Below, piece by piece: positions 7,908 to 17,391 of a stretch of DNA of 64,000 bases. Numbering within the stretch: the first letter of the stretch is position 1; each line of letters begins with the position of its first letter. The notes beneath the pieces are model-generated. The model did not search any database, was not told the DNA's origin, and saw nothing but the letters and a program-made list of their open reading frames with translations. A program made the translations under genes and the position numbers. Source of the stretch: Acidimicrobiales bacterium AG-410-I20. GTDB taxonomy: Bacteria > Actinomycetota > Acidimicrobiia > Acidimicrobiales > MedAcidi-G1. Location of the stretch: positions 1 through 64,000 of the forward strand of contig QCKS01000005.1 in NCBI GenBank assembly GCA_003215175.1, in the 5' to 3' direction.

Positions 7908-9110
7908 ATGAATCAAACATCTAAATCTGAAGCAAGATTGCTTCCCTACTATTTCATTTTGTATGGGATGTCCGTTGGTTTAGGGGGCATCGTCGCACTT
8001 GTGGCTGAGTTAAAAAATAACTTAGGGTTTTCTGATTTTGATATTGGGTTGACTATTTCTTCTGGTTTCGCTGCTGCATTTGTTGCCAGTTTGATCACCG
8101 CTCCACTGGCGGACCGTGGACATGCGCCACTTATGCTGCGCTCGGCGTTGGTTATTGGAATAATCTCGCTGATTACTCTCTCCGTTGGCCAAGATCTTTG
8201 GCACTATTTGGTTGGCCGCGGTGCATACGGGCTTGCTCTTGGTAGCGCTTATCCCGCAGCCAAAAGAACCGTTATTGTCGCGGACCCTGAGCATATGGGT
8301 CGGAATTTAGGACGGATGGGTGCTGCTGATATGTCTGGTTTTATGACAGCCCCTCTAGTTGTAACTGCATTGACCGCTTTGACGAGTTGGCGAATCGCTT
8401 TTCTGGGGATTGCTATTCTTCTCTTTGCTGTGCTCCCCGCTACATTCAAAGCTCAGCCTGATACCGCAAAGAAAGACATTGATAGACAAGGCCTTAAAGG
8501 TCTTCTTCGTATAAGACGTCTAAATGGTGCTCTTCTGGTAACTATGTCGATGTTTGTATTAATTGGTGCCTTTGAAGCTATATGGGTGCTTGAGTTAGAC
8601 CATCGTGGTGCTTCGCAAACATTCATTGGTTTGGCCCTTACTGCTGTGGCTTTACCAATTGCTGTTTTATCTCCTATCGGAGGCACTTTGGCGCAAAAAT
8701 ATGGAGCGAGAAAATGGGGCGTTTCAATTTGGATGATTCATGCCGTCGTAACTTTGTTTTATGGGTTAGTTCCCGGTCTATGGATTTTACTTAGCCTGGC
8801 TTTCTTTTGCGGTGTGTTAGAAGGTTTTGGATTCTCCGCCGCTTCAATGCTTGTTTCCGCTGCTGTTTCAGAAGATCGCCAAGCTGCTGCACAAGGGCTG
8901 ATGACTGCTGTTGAAGTAGGGACTGGAGCAATAGCCTCACTTGGAATGGCTGCAATTTATAGCTCTAGTGGCGATACCTTGGCTTGGCTTGTGACCTCAA
9001 TTTCTATGAGTATCTTGTTAGTGGCTGGATACATACTTACTAAGCCAGAAGATCTTAAACCGGTACGCCCTGGTGTGCCACTCGAAAAATTAAGGAGACC
9101 TTTCGAATGA
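7908..9110 (+). CDS. MFS transporter
   Basis: A 400-residue membrane protein with about twelve hydrophobic segments and an MFS-type loop after segment 2 (APLADRGHAP). The second half contains GGTLAQKYGARK, the corresponding loop of the pseudo-repeat. It starts one base after the agmatinase stop and overlaps the next aminotransferase gene by ATGA, so the three genes are almost certainly one operon. A role in moving a guanidino compound, amine or amino acid across the inner membrane is inferred from this context. Direction and substrate unknown. Confidence 0.85.
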   Translation: MNQTSKSEARLLPYYFILYGMSVGLGGIVALVAELKNNLGFSDFDIGLTISSGFAAAFVASLITAPLADRGHAPLMLRSALVIGIISLITLSVGQDLWHYLVGRGAYGLALGSAYPAAKRTVIVADPEHMGRNLGRMGAADMSGFMTAPLVVTALTALTSWRIAFLGIAILLFAVLPATFKAQPDTAKKDIDRQGLKGLLRIRRLNGALLVTMSMFVLIGAFEAIWVLELDHRGASQTFIGLALTAVALPIAVLSPIGGTLAQKYGARKWGVSIWMIHAVVTLFYGLVPGLWILLSLAFFCGVLEGFGFSAASMLVSAAVSEDRQAAAQGLMTAVEVGTGAIASLGMAAIYSSSGDTLAWLVTSISMSILLVAGYILTKPEDLKPVRPGVPLEKLRRPFE

Positions 9111-10312
9111 ACAATTCTCTACTCCACCCATTTTCGCTCCCCGAGCAGCCAGCCAGTGATTACGTCAATATTGTGCGCGGTGAGGGCTCTATTGTTTTTG
9201 ACGATTCCGGGAAAGACTATGTAGATGGTTTAGCAAATCTTTGGTTATGCCAAGTTGGTTATGGCCGCACTGAAATTGTCGGGGCTGTAGCTAACCAAAT
9301 GTCGAAAATTCATGCATATAACACCTTCGCCCCGTTTACAAACGATCCAGCGGAAACAGTTGCAGAGATGATTGTTGAGCGTTCTCCGCACCCAGATGGA
9401 AGAGTTTTTCTCGGATGTTCGGGATCTGAAGCTGTTGACACTGTGTTGAAGATCGCTCGTGTAGTAATGCAGCAGCGAGGTCAAACGGAAAGACAAATTG
9501 TTGTCAAAAGAACGAACGGATATCACGGCACAAACTTCGGAGGGACTTCCGCCCAAGGAATCGCCCCTAACCGTGAAGGATGGGGAGACCTTGTTCCACA
9601 CTTTGTTGAAGTCCCGCATGATGATTTAGAAGCAGCAGCGCAAGTGTTTGCAGAACATGGCGACCGAATCGCTGCAGTTTTAACTGAACCAGTTCAAGGT
9701 GCTGGTGGAGTTCACCCTCCAGTAGATGGATATTTAGAAGGACTGCGTCGTCTTTGCGACCAGCATGGTGCGTTGTTGATATTTGATGAAGTCATTTGCG
9801 GGTTTGGCCGTACTGGGCATTGGTTTGGGGCTCAAGCCTTTGGCGTAACTCCTGATTTAATGACTTTCGCTAAGGGCGTCACTTCGGGTTATCTCCCTCT
9901 GTCAGGTGTTATTGTCTCGCGGTCACTCTGTGATGAACTAGAGAGTCCAGGATTTATGTTGCGGACTGGTTATACATATTCTGGCCATCATGCTTCTTGT
10001 GCTGCTGGAGTTGCGAATTTGAAAATAATGACCGAAGAACAACTTCCGGAAAGAGCGAATCACATTGGTGAAAAAATTTCTGAAGGCCTAACAGCACTTG
10101 CTGCAGATGGATTAATTGAATCTTGGAGGGGTATGGGGGCTGTCTATGCTGCGGAGTTAGGTCGTGATTCTATTCCTGTACGTAACGAGATTTTGAAAAA
10201 TGGAGTTATTGTTCGACCTATTGGTACTTGTCTTGCAATATGCCCGCCCTTGGTTATAACTGATGATGAGATTGGGCGTATTTTGGACGCTATGGAAAGT
10301 GCCCTCAAATAA
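9107..10312 (+). CDS. Class III PLP aminotransferase
   Basis: A 401-residue fold-type I aminotransferase. The PLP Lys is Lys256 (TFAKGVTSGYLPLSG), with the LIFDEVICGFGRTG motif upstream and GCSGSEAVD near the N-terminal third. Family members move the terminal amine of omega-amino acids or diamines (putrescine, 4-aminobutyrate, beta-alanine, taurine) to pyruvate or 2-oxoglutarate. An excellent AAGGAG site lies before the ATG, which overlaps the carrier stop. Being in the ureohydrolase operon, it plausibly acts on the amine released by that enzyme. It is convergent with, and only 3 bases from, a second aminotransferase of the same class. Confidence 0.87.
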   Translation: MNNSLLHPFSLPEQPASDYVNIVRGEGSIVFDDSGKDYVDGLANLWLCQVGYGRTEIVGAVANQMSKIHAYNTFAPFTNDPAETVAEMIVERSPHPDGRVFLGCSGSEAVDTVLKIARVVMQQRGQTERQIVVKRTNGYHGTNFGGTSAQGIAPNREGWGDLVPHFVEVPHDDLEAAAQVFAEHGDRIAAVLTEPVQGAGGVHPPVDGYLEGLRRLCDQHGALLIFDEVICGFGRTGHWFGAQAFGVTPDLMTFAKGVTSGYLPLSGVIVSRSLCDELESPGFMLRTGYTYSGHHASCAAGVANLKIMTEEQLPERANHIGEKISEGLTALAADGLIESWRGMGAVYAAELGRDSIPVRNEILKNGVIVRPIGTCLAICPPLVITDDEIGRILDAMESALK

Positions 10313-10315
10313 TTC

Positions 10316-11683
10316 TTATTGCTTTGACATTTCGACCATTGCCTCTGTGAGGACTTGTCGAAGAGTTGTTTGGATGAAATCAAATTCTTCTTCCCCAGCA
10401 ATTAGGGGCGGAGATAGTTGAATTACGGGTTCACCACGATCGTCAGCTCGGCAAATCATGCCGAGTTCTAAGAGCCGGTTTGAAAGAAATCCTCTTAGGA
10501 GATGCTCTCGTTCTTCTGCATTGAAGGATTCTCTAGTTGTGCTGTCTTTTACGAGTTCGATTCCGTAGAAATATCCTGCTCCTCTAACATCTCCAACAAT
10601 TGGTAGATCTGAGAGATCATCTAATGCTGCTCTAAACGCAGTTTCATTAGTTTGAACATTTTGGATGATGTTCTCATTTTCAAATATTTCTAGATTTGCT
10701 AGAGCGACGGCGCAGCTCACCGGGTGTCCAGCAAAAGTGATTCCATGAAGGAAAGATTCGCCCGTTCCGACAAAAGGTTCTGCGACTTTGTCACTCACAA
10801 GCATTGCCCCCAATGGCGCATATCCTGAAGTCAGTCCTTTTGCTGTTGTGATCATGTCTGGGTGATATCCAAATTTTTCACATCCAAACATGTAACCGAG
10901 ACGGCCATAAGCGCAGATGACTTCGTCTGATACGAGAAGGACACCATATTTGTCGCAAATTTCTCGTACGCGTTGAAAGTAACCAGGGGGAGGTTCAAAA
11001 CATCCGCCTGCATTTTGTACTGGTTCTAAGAAAACTGCGGCAATCGTTTCTGGCCCTTCAGCGAGGATGGCTTCTTCAATCGCGTCAGCGGCATGAAGGG
11101 AACAGTGTGGCTCGTCTTGGCACATGGGGCAACGGTAATGATTTGTTTCAGGTACTTTTATTGCTCCTGGGACAAGAGGTTCAAACATTGTTTTAATTGA
11201 TTCGAGACCGGTAATTGAGAGTGCCCCCATAGTGGTCCCGTGATAGGCAAGATTTCGACTAATTACTTTGGTTCGTTCTGGTTGGCCTTTGAGTTTGAAG
11301 TATTGACGGGCAAGTTTCCAAGCTGATTCAACTGCTTCGGAGCCTCCGGTAGTGAAGAAGACTCGGTTGATGTCGCCGGGGGCTAATTCTGCCAACTTGG
11401 CGGCAAGTTCAATTGCTGTTGGATGGCCATATGTCCAAATTGGGAAATATCCAAGAATGGCGGCTTGGTCGCCTGCTGCTTTCGCTAGTTCTGTTCGACC
11501 GTGCCCGAGTTGACTAAGGAAAAGCCCGGCTAGCCCGTCAAAGTACCGGTTACCCTCTGTGTCCCAGAGGTAGCATCCATCTCCTCTTTCGAGGATGCGC
11601 ATTCCATCAACATTGTTATTTATTGCGGTGAAATGACCCCAAAGATGGGCTTCTGCTAGTTCTACTAGTTGTTCATGATCCAT
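10316..11683 (-). CDS. Class III aminotransferase, putrescine/taurine--pyruvate type
   Basis: A 455-residue fold-type I enzyme with PLP Lys282 (TTAKGLTSGYAPLG), LLVSDEVICAYGRLG and FTTGGSEAVESAWKLAR. The longer N-terminus (AEAHLWGHFT) and an inserted MCQDEPHCS segment are typical of the putrescine--pyruvate (SpuC-like) and taurine--pyruvate group. It lies downstream of the polyamine ABC transporter on the same strand, separated by a strong hairpin, so a role in degrading an imported diamine is the leading idea. An alternative is taurine--pyruvate aminotransferase feeding the Xsc-like enzyme 35 kb away. Confidence 0.85.
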   Translation of the reverse strand: MDHEQLVELAEAHLWGHFTAINNNVDGMRILERGDGCYLWDTEGNRYFDGLAGLFLSQLGHGRTELAKAAGDQAAILGYFPIWTYGHPTAIELAAKLAELAPGDINRVFFTTGGSEAVESAWKLARQYFKLKGQPERTKVISRNLAYHGTTMGALSITGLESIKTMFEPLVPGAIKVPETNHYRCPMCQDEPHCSLHAADAIEEAILAEGPETIAAVFLEPVQNAGGCFEPPPGYFQRVREICDKYGVLLVSDEVICAYGRLGYMFGCEKFGYHPDMITTAKGLTSGYAPLGAMLVSDKVAEPFVGTGESFLHGITFAGHPVSCAVALANLEIFENENIIQNVQTNETAFRAALDDLSDLPIVGDVRGAGYFYGIELVKDSTTRESFNAEEREHLLRGFLSNRLLELGMICRADDRGEPVIQLSPPLIAGEEEFDFIQTTLRQVLTEAMVEMSKQ

Positions 11684-11720
11684 GTATGAAGAACTACTTT
11701 CTAACTACACCCAAGTTCTT

Positions 11721-11746
11721 CGGCCCTCACCCGAGGGTGAGGGCCG
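11721..11746 (-). terminator. Perfect 11-12 bp hairpin after the ABC transporter operon
   Basis: CGGCCCTCACCC pairs perfectly with GGGTGAGGGCCG around a tiny GA-centred loop. It sits between the substrate-binding protein stop (11772) and the aminotransferase start (11683). There is no long U tract on the minus transcript, so it may act as an attenuating or mRNA-stabilising element below a highly expressed binding protein rather than a full stop. It is the only strong hairpin noticed in the window. Confidence 0.7.
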
Positions 11747-11771
11747 ATAAAACTTTGGAAGGATGATTAAA

Positions 11772-12950
11772 TCAGCTTCGTGCTCTAGTAAGAGCGTCTG
11801 TGAAGTTGATTTCGAAGTCGCCAGTGTCTGCGATGTATTCAAGTTTTGATTGATCCGGTGGGTAAATAATCGGATTATCAAGAACTTCTTGATCGATGTA
11901 AGGCAAGGCTGCTCCGTTAGGGCTTGCATACCAGTTGTAGTTGGTTAGTTGTGCCCCGTTTTCTGCGTCAAGCAGGAAATTCATGAATGCGAAAGCAGTG
12001 CAAGGATGAGGTGCATCCGAAAGTACTGCCATGTTGTCTACCCAAACAGTTCCGCCTTCGTCAGGAACGAAGTAGTCGTATTCGCTTTCACCTTCTTCAA
12101 AGTCCCAGAGGAAGTTACCGCTGTAGCCGTGCCCAACGATGGTTTCCCCGGCGACAACGAGTTCGCTGTACTGGTCTGAGTCAAAGGCTGCCACACGACC
12201 AACTGCGTCTTTGATGATTGCTTCAGCTTCAGCTAATTCTGACTCGCTAGTGGAGTTAAGTGAGTAGCCGAGGTATTTCAAAGCAGCACCCATGGTTTCA
12301 CGTGGGTCATCAAGCAAACTGATTTTTCCAGCAAGTCCGTACTGTTCTGCTAGATCTGCGTCAAAGAGAAGTCCCCATGTATGTGGAATATCAGGTCCGG
12401 TGACTCCAATGTCTATACCGATACCCGTGGTACCCCATTGATACGCAGAGCTGTACACAGCGCCTGGATCGTAAGGAGGGTCAGCAAATAGTGCATCAAC
12501 ATTTCCTTTGTTTGGAACGGCTGCTTCTTGAACTGGTTGAATCAATTCTTCTTCAATGAGAATCGAAACCATGTAATCAGAAGGAACGACCATGTCATAA
12601 CCGGAGTTTCCTTGTTGCACTTTAGCTACCATCTCTTCGTTTGAAGGATAGAAATCTTCAGTTACTGTCACTCCAAATTCATCTTGGAATGCGGTGATGA
12701 GATCTGGATCCATGTATTCGGTCCAGTTGTAGAAGTTCAGATCACCGTCTGTTTCTCCAGCAGCACATTGTTTGTATTCAGATTCTTCAGCTGGAGCTTC
12801 AGTTTCAGCTGGAGCCTCAGTTTCAGCTGGAGCCTCAGTTTCTGCCGGCGCTGCTGCTGACGAAGACGATGTTTCTTCATCGCTGCCGCAACCTGCAGCT
12901 ACCATGCTGAAAACTCCTAAAAGAGCTGCCAGCGCTATCCATTTTTTCAT
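11772..12950 (-). CDS. Polyamine ABC transporter substrate-binding lipoprotein
   Basis: A 392-residue exported protein. A signal peptide ends in a lipobox (MVAAGC) and is followed by a Ser/Ala/Glu/Thr/Pro linker with three near-identical APAETE units. The mature part resembles PotD/PotF: FYNWTEYMDPDLI, a DMVVPSDYMV segment and WGTTGIGIDIG. It would capture spermidine, putrescine or a related amine outside the membrane and deliver it to the permeases encoded just upstream. A very strong ribosome site (GGGGAGGAA, about 12955-12963) precedes the ATG, consistent with high expression of a binding protein. Ligand is inferred from family. Confidence 0.9.
   Translation of the reverse strand: MKKWIALAALLGVFSMVAAGCGSDEETSSSSAAAPAETEAPAETEAPAETEAPAEESEYKQCAAGETDGDLNFYNWTEYMDPDLITAFQDEFGVTVTEDFYPSNEEMVAKVQQGNSGYDMVVPSDYMVSILIEEELIQPVQEAAVPNKGNVDALFADPPYDPGAVYSSAYQWGTTGIGIDIGVTGPDIPHTWGLLFDADLAEQYGLAGKISLLDDPRETMGAALKYLGYSLNSTSESELAEAEAIIKDAVGRVAAFDSDQYSELVVAGETIVGHGYSGNFLWDFEEGESEYDYFVPDEGGTVWVDNMAVLSDAPHPCTAFAFMNFLLDAENGAQLTNYNWYASPNGAALPYIDQEVLDNPIIYPPDQSKLEYIADTGDFEINFTDALTRARS
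12788..12841 (-). repeat. Three 18-base tandem repeats in the lipoprotein linker
   Basis: Three copies of an 18-base unit (12788-12805, 12806-12823, 12824-12841) encode the APAETE repeats of the linker behind the lipid anchor. Copies two and three are identical, and copy one differs by one base. The unit length preserves frame, so copy number could vary by slippage and change linker length. Confidence 0.85.
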
Positions 12951-13023
12951 AGGTTCCTCCCCTAACTATATTTCTATACCCAACACTATCTGAGTCATTT
13001 CCTACTCTGCTATTTATGCAAAT

Positions 13024-13881
13024 TTAACTATCTTCCCTCGCAAATTGAGTTGCTCTTTGGAAAGCTAGCGACCCCAGAATTAGCAACATAGATGCGGAGA
13101 GCATTACGACAGAAACTGCATTAATAAGAGGGCTAACACCTTTTCTTGCCAAGCCAAATACATAGACAGAGATAGGTGTTCCGCCAACAGAAGCAACAAA
13201 ACTTGAGACGACCACATCATCTAGCGAAAGAGTGATTGCTAACAACGCTCCCCCGATGATTCCTGGCATTATCTGAGGCAATGTAACTCGTCGGAAAGTT
13301 TGCCATCGATTGGCATAGAGGTCAGACGCCGCCTCTTCCATTGTCGCATCAAGATTTGCGAGTCGAGCACGAACCACCACAGACACAAAAGAAATATTGA
13401 AAGCGACATGTGAGAGAACAAGTTTCTCTAATCCGCTTGAAAGGTCTACTCCAGGAATTAGGTTAATTAAATCTGCTGTTTCATTAAAGAACGCCAGCAT
13501 CATCACTGCCATAGTGACATCAGGAATAATTATCGGGAGATAGAGAACCGCATCGAATGCTTTTTGTCCCCACCAACGGAATCGTTCTAGCGATAGCGCT
13601 GCCATTGTTCCAAGCACTACCGAAATAATTGTTGAAGCAATACAGACTTTTACTGAGATCCAGATGGACTCTTGAATATTTTCATTATCGAAAAAAGCTT
13701 CATACCAATCGAGACTAAATCCCTTCCAATCGCCAACTAGCTGGGCATCGTTGAATGAAAAAACTACTAATACAGCTATTGGGGCATAAAAGAAAAGATA
13801 AATAAGCAATGAATGCAGCCGCAACGCCCAGCGACTTGCGCCTTTTGGTTCTGCGGTCGAGAGAGCGGTGCCTTTATTCAT
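13024..13881 (-). CDS. potC: Polyamine ABC transporter permease (PotC-like)
   Basis: A 285-residue inner membrane protein with about six hydrophobic segments. The binding-protein-dependent permease EAA loop, contacting the ATPase, is seen as EEAASDLYANRWQTFRRVTLPQIMPG. LLIYLFFYAPIAVLVVFSFND at the N-terminus is characteristic of the PotC/PotI half. An ATGA overlap with the upstream PotB-like gene (13878-13881) shows coupling. It forms the channel with the partner permease. Confidence 0.9.
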   Translation of the reverse strand: MNKGTALSTAEPKGASRWALRLHSLLIYLFFYAPIAVLVVFSFNDAQLVGDWKGFSLDWYEAFFDNENIQESIWISVKVCIASTIISVVLGTMAALSLERFRWWGQKAFDAVLYLPIIIPDVTMAVMMLAFFNETADLINLIPGVDLSSGLEKLVLSHVAFNISFVSVVVRARLANLDATMEEAASDLYANRWQTFRRVTLPQIMPGIIGGALLAITLSLDDVVVSSFVASVGGTPISVYVFGLARKGVSPLINAVSVVMLSASMLLILGSLAFQRATQFAREDS

Positions 13882-14768
13882 AGGTTTCTACCGCCTTGAC
13901 GGAAATAAATCAGTGTCCCGATAAGCATTACTCCGAGAACTAACACGGAGAGGGAAGATCCAAGTGGGCCATTCCGGGCATCCATAAATTGATCGACGAT
14001 ATAGCTCCCCATCAAACTTTGCTTATTTCCTCCGAGTATCGCAGGAGTTACATACGCTCCGAAACTGGGAACAAAAACAAGGATTGAACCAGCGATAACT
14101 CCTGGTCGCGATAATGGCCAAACAACTCGGCGAAAGGCTTTCCAGCCAGAGGCATACAAATCTCGTGCCCCTTCTACAAGACTCCAATCTATGCGTTCAA
14201 TAGCTGCGTAAAGGGGCAACACCATAAAAGGTAGGTAGCCGTAAACCAAGCCAAGGATCACTGCTGGTTGAGTGAAAAGTATTCGTCCCTCGCCTAGCCC
14301 TAATTCTTCAACAATCCTTGTGAACAAACCATCACTTGAAAGTAAAACTCTCCATGCATAAGTCCGGATCAAAAAATTAGACCAGAAAGGAATCATTATG
14401 CCTATGAGTAATAGGTTACGAATGACTGGTCGACGGGTTGAAATGTAAAACGCTAAAGGGTAAGCCAGAAGAAGACAGATGACAGTGGTCAATACCGCAA
14501 TCCAAAGTGACCGCCAAGCCACTGCCTGTACAACTTCTTCACCAAGACGTACATAGGCATCAAGATTCCAATCGCGAAGTTCTGTTCTGCCTGTTCTGCT
14601 CCGAGTAGCAAAAGAATAAGCAATTACATAGCCGAGAGGAATTAAGAAAAATATTAGAAGATAAATGATTGAGGGAAGCCCAACAAAAAATCCTTGGCGC
14701 GCTTTCGCTTTGACTGCTTGTTGTTCAAGACCTGCAGAAGACGATTTCTTCTCTAGCAGTTTCTTCAT
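13878..14768 (-). CDS. potB: Polyamine ABC transporter permease (PotB-like)
   Basis: A 296-residue inner membrane protein with about six hydrophobic segments and an EAA loop (EGARDLYASGWKAFRRVVWPLSRPG). The SNFLIRTYAWRVLL segment is characteristic of PotB/PotH permeases. It begins 6 bases after the ATPase gene and overlaps the PotC-like gene. A charged, Gln/Ala-rich cytoplasmic N-terminus of about 25 residues precedes the first membrane segment. Confidence 0.9.
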   Translation of the reverse strand: MKKLLEKKSSSAGLEQQAVKAKARQGFFVGLPSIIYLLIFFLIPLGYVIAYSFATRSRTGRTELRDWNLDAYVRLGEEVVQAVAWRSLWIAVLTTVICLLLAYPLAFYISTRRPVIRNLLLIGIMIPFWSNFLIRTYAWRVLLSSDGLFTRIVEELGLGEGRILFTQPAVILGLVYGYLPFMVLPLYAAIERIDWSLVEGARDLYASGWKAFRRVVWPLSRPGVIAGSILVFVPSFGAYVTPAILGGNKQSLMGSYIVDQFMDARNGPLGSSLSVLVLGVMLIGTLIYFRQGGRNL

Positions 14769-14774
14769 GCGGAA

Positions 14775-15842
14775 TTACCCTGAAACCACTGATACGTATT
14801 GAGGATCGAATGAGATCGTGACTGCGTCACCTTCGGAGTAGCGGCTGTTCGATGTTTCAGAGGATCTAACCTCTAAATTCATCCAGTCGATAGACACGGA
14901 ATAAACGATGGCATTACCTAAATAGACCACGGAATCGATTACTCCATCTATTTGATGCTGGTTAGTTGAACTTTCACCTCTTTTGTGAACGGTTAATCGT
15001 TCTGGGCGCACTGTTATAGCTACTGATTCTCCTACTGTATGGTCAGATTCAAGTTGCAACCGGTCACCGTTTGATAGAACCACTTCGCTTTCTGAAGCAA
15101 CGGTTGCTTCAAGAAAGTTTGATCGCCCAATAAAATCCGCAACAAACCTTGTAGTCGGGCGTTCATAAATATCTTCAGGAGTTCCGATTTGTAGGAGTTT
15201 TCCTTCATGCATAACTCCAATCCGATCACTCATAGTCACGGCTTCTTCTTGATCGTGAGTTACGTAAACAAATGTAATACCTACTTCTCGTTGAAGATTT
15301 TTGAGTTCAATCTGCATTTGTTGTCGAAGCTTGAGGTCTAATGCTCCAAGGGGTTCGTCAAGAAGTAGAACTTTTGGTCGGTTTACGAGCGCTCGAGCGA
15401 GTGCTACTCGTTGTTGTTGTCCACCTGAGAGTTGAGTTGGTTTACGATGTGATAGTCCATCCATTTCTACGAGGTTGATAGCCCAATCAATAAGTTCGCT
15501 TCTCTTTTCTTTGGGCACTTTCTGCATTCGTAAACCAAATTCCACATTTCCCGCAACAGTCATATGGGGGAAGAGAGCATAATTTTGGAAAACAGTGTTC
15601 ACCGGTCTTTTGTTGGGGGGTTTCAAACCCATTTCCTCCCCATGAATCAGAACAGAACCTGCGGTGGGTAGTTCAAGACCGGCGATCATCCTAAGCGTGG
15701 TTGTTTTGCCACAGCCGGATGGTCCTAGTAAGGAAAAAAATTCTCCGTCACCGATCGTGAGATCGATGTCATCTACTGCAGTTACTTCATCAAATTTTTT
15801 AACAACATTTTTTAATTCAACTGCTGAGGAAGCTTGATTCAT
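14775..15842 (-). CDS. potA: Polyamine ABC transporter ATP-binding protein (PotA-like)
   Basis: A 355-residue ABC ATPase with Walker A (GPSGCGKTT), Q-loop (VFQNYALFPHMTV), signature (LSGGQQQR), Walker B (VLLLDEPLGALD) and switch His (YVTHDQEEA). A C-terminal TOBE-type domain from about residue 285 is usual in PotA and related importers. It heads the four-gene transporter operon and diverges from an FAD oxidase gene. It energises import on the cytoplasmic face. Confidence 0.92.
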   Translation of the reverse strand: MNQASSAVELKNVVKKFDEVTAVDDIDLTIGDGEFFSLLGPSGCGKTTTLRMIAGLELPTAGSVLIHGEEMGLKPPNKRPVNTVFQNYALFPHMTVAGNVEFGLRMQKVPKEKRSELIDWAINLVEMDGLSHRKPTQLSGGQQQRVALARALVNRPKVLLLDEPLGALDLKLRQQMQIELKNLQREVGITFVYVTHDQEEAVTMSDRIGVMHEGKLLQIGTPEDIYERPTTRFVADFIGRSNFLEATVASESEVVLSNGDRLQLESDHTVGESVAITVRPERLTVHKRGESSTNQHQIDGVIDSVVYLGNAIVYSVSIDWMNLEVRSSETSNSRYSEGDAVTISFDPQYVSVVSG

Positions 15843-15889
15843 TTTTTGACCGCTTAATTTTTTAGAAATAATGATGTAACTCTCGTCAC

Positions 15890-15907
15890 ATTAGTAATTC
15901 TGCTAAT
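15890..15907. promoter_or_regulatory. Short dyad between transporter and oxidase genes
   Basis: ATTAG (15890-15894) and CTAAT (15903-15907) form a short interrupted palindrome in the 112-base region between the divergent potA-like (15842) and FAD oxidase (15955) genes. The arms are only 5 bases, so it is a weak operator candidate. Confidence 0.2.
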
Positions 15908-15954
15908 AAGTTGCCACTTTCTGAGGCTTGTTCGGTCTGTAGGTAAGAACCGCT

Positions 15955-17382
15955 ATGTTCCTATCAGTAAAGTCATCAATAAGGGCCGACATGCATCCAT
16001 CATTAACAAAAACAAAGCAGGCAGTTTTTTGGGTTGACCAACTAACTCGCGCTTCTGAAGAGAGGCCTTCTTTAGTCCAAGATGAAACTGCTGATTTAGT
16101 TGTAATAGGTGGTGGATTTACTGGGTTGTGGACAGCTTTAATTGCTAGCGAAACAAATCCTGGTCGAAAAATTGTGCTTCTTGAGTCTGACGTTGTCGGG
16201 TACGGGGCTTCTGGTCGAAACGGTGGATTTTGTGATGCTTCAATTACCCATGGCATTGAAAATGGCATGTCACATTGGCCGAATGAAATGTCAACTTTGC
16301 TTCGGTTAGGTAAAGAAAATCTTGAAGGAATTTCAAATGCAATCAGTAAGTACGAAATTGAATGCGACTTGGAAGCGACTGGTGAAATAAATGTCGCTGT
16401 GGAGCAATGGCAAGTAGATCAGTTGCTTGAAAGCACTGAAATAGCCAAAGGTCTTGGCGAAAACGTTGAATTTCTTGACGCTGAAGCGGTAAAGAAAGAA
16501 GTTAACTCCCCTACTTATCTTGCGGGGTTATGGCATCGAGATAGCACGATGATGCTTGATCCTGCCAAATTAGTTTTTGGGTTACGAGATGCAGTGACTT
16601 CTCTAGGGGTAAATGTCTTTGAGCGTTCTCCTGTAGTTGACCTAGCAAAAGATGGAAACAAAATAATAATTTCAACAAACGCAGGGAAGGTTTCAGCGGA
16701 TCGAGTTGTCATCGCCACTAATGCTTTTAACCCAGTTCTAAAGAAAATACGTCGGTACGTGATTCCGGTCTATGACCATGTTCTTGTTTCTGAACCTCTT
16801 TCTGGACCTCAATTAAGTTCTTTGAATTGGTTAAACCGGCAGGGAATTGGTGATAGCGGAAATCAATTTCATTATTATCGTCTCACTCGGGAGAATCGTA
16901 TTCTTTGGGGAGGGTATGACGCTCATTACCATTTCGGGAATCGTATGGGTCCTGAAGTTGAGAGTAATGATCAGACTTGTGATCTTCTGGCAGGACATTT
17001 TTTTGAAACTTTTCCTCAACTTGAAGGGCTTTCTTTTACTCATAAGTGGAGCGGACCCATCGGCACTACCACTAGATTTTCTTGTTCTTGGGGGTCAAGT
17101 CATGACGGGCAAGTTTCATGGGCAGTTGGCTATACCGGCTTAGGGGTTGGGGCTAGTAGATTTGGCGCTCAAGTCGCTCTAGATCTTGTTGATGGAGTTG
17201 ATACTGAACGAGTTGAACTGGAGATGGTGAGAAAAAATCCTTTTCCTTTCCCACCTGAACCATTTCGATGGCTTGGCGTACAAATTACAAGTTCAATGAT
17301 GAAGCGATCTGATCGTAATGACGGGCGGAGAGGTTTGTGGCTTAAATTGCTTGATCGATTTGGAATTGGTTTCGACAGTTAA
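15955..17382 (+). CDS. FAD-dependent amine/amino acid oxidase (DAO family)
   Basis: A 475-residue flavoenzyme with an N-terminal dinucleotide-binding motif (VVIGGGFTGLWTAL) and YGASGRNGGFC, the flavin-contact motif shared with gamma-glutamylputrescine oxidase (PuuB) and sarcosine oxidase-like proteins. It probably oxidises a primary or secondary amine and yields ammonia or amine plus hydrogen peroxide. It diverges from the polyamine transporter and is followed 9 bases later by a paralogue. An alternative ATG at 15991 with an AAGGG site would remove 12 residues; the conserved region starts after both. Substrate undecided. Confidence 0.85.
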   Translation: MFLSVKSSIRADMHPSLTKTKQAVFWVDQLTRASEERPSLVQDETADLVVIGGGFTGLWTALIASETNPGRKIVLLESDVVGYGASGRNGGFCDASITHGIENGMSHWPNEMSTLLRLGKENLEGISNAISKYEIECDLEATGEINVAVEQWQVDQLLESTEIAKGLGENVEFLDAEAVKKEVNSPTYLAGLWHRDSTMMLDPAKLVFGLRDAVTSLGVNVFERSPVVDLAKDGNKIIISTNAGKVSADRVVIATNAFNPVLKKIRRYVIPVYDHVLVSEPLSGPQLSSLNWLNRQGIGDSGNQFHYYRLTRENRILWGGYDAHYHFGNRMGPEVESNDQTCDLLAGHFFETFPQLEGLSFTHKWSGPIGTTTRFSCSWGSSHDGQVSWAVGYTGLGVGASRFGAQVALDLVDGVDTERVELEMVRKNPFPFPPEPFRWLGVQITSSMMKRSDRNDGRRGLWLKLLDRFGIGFDS

Positions 17383-17391
17383 GATTTAGAT

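Noticed and set aside
12772-12993. Plus-strand open frame with repeated SAGASV units
   Set aside because: It is the antisense reading of the lipoprotein linker repeats; no ribosome site and fully inside a well supported gene.
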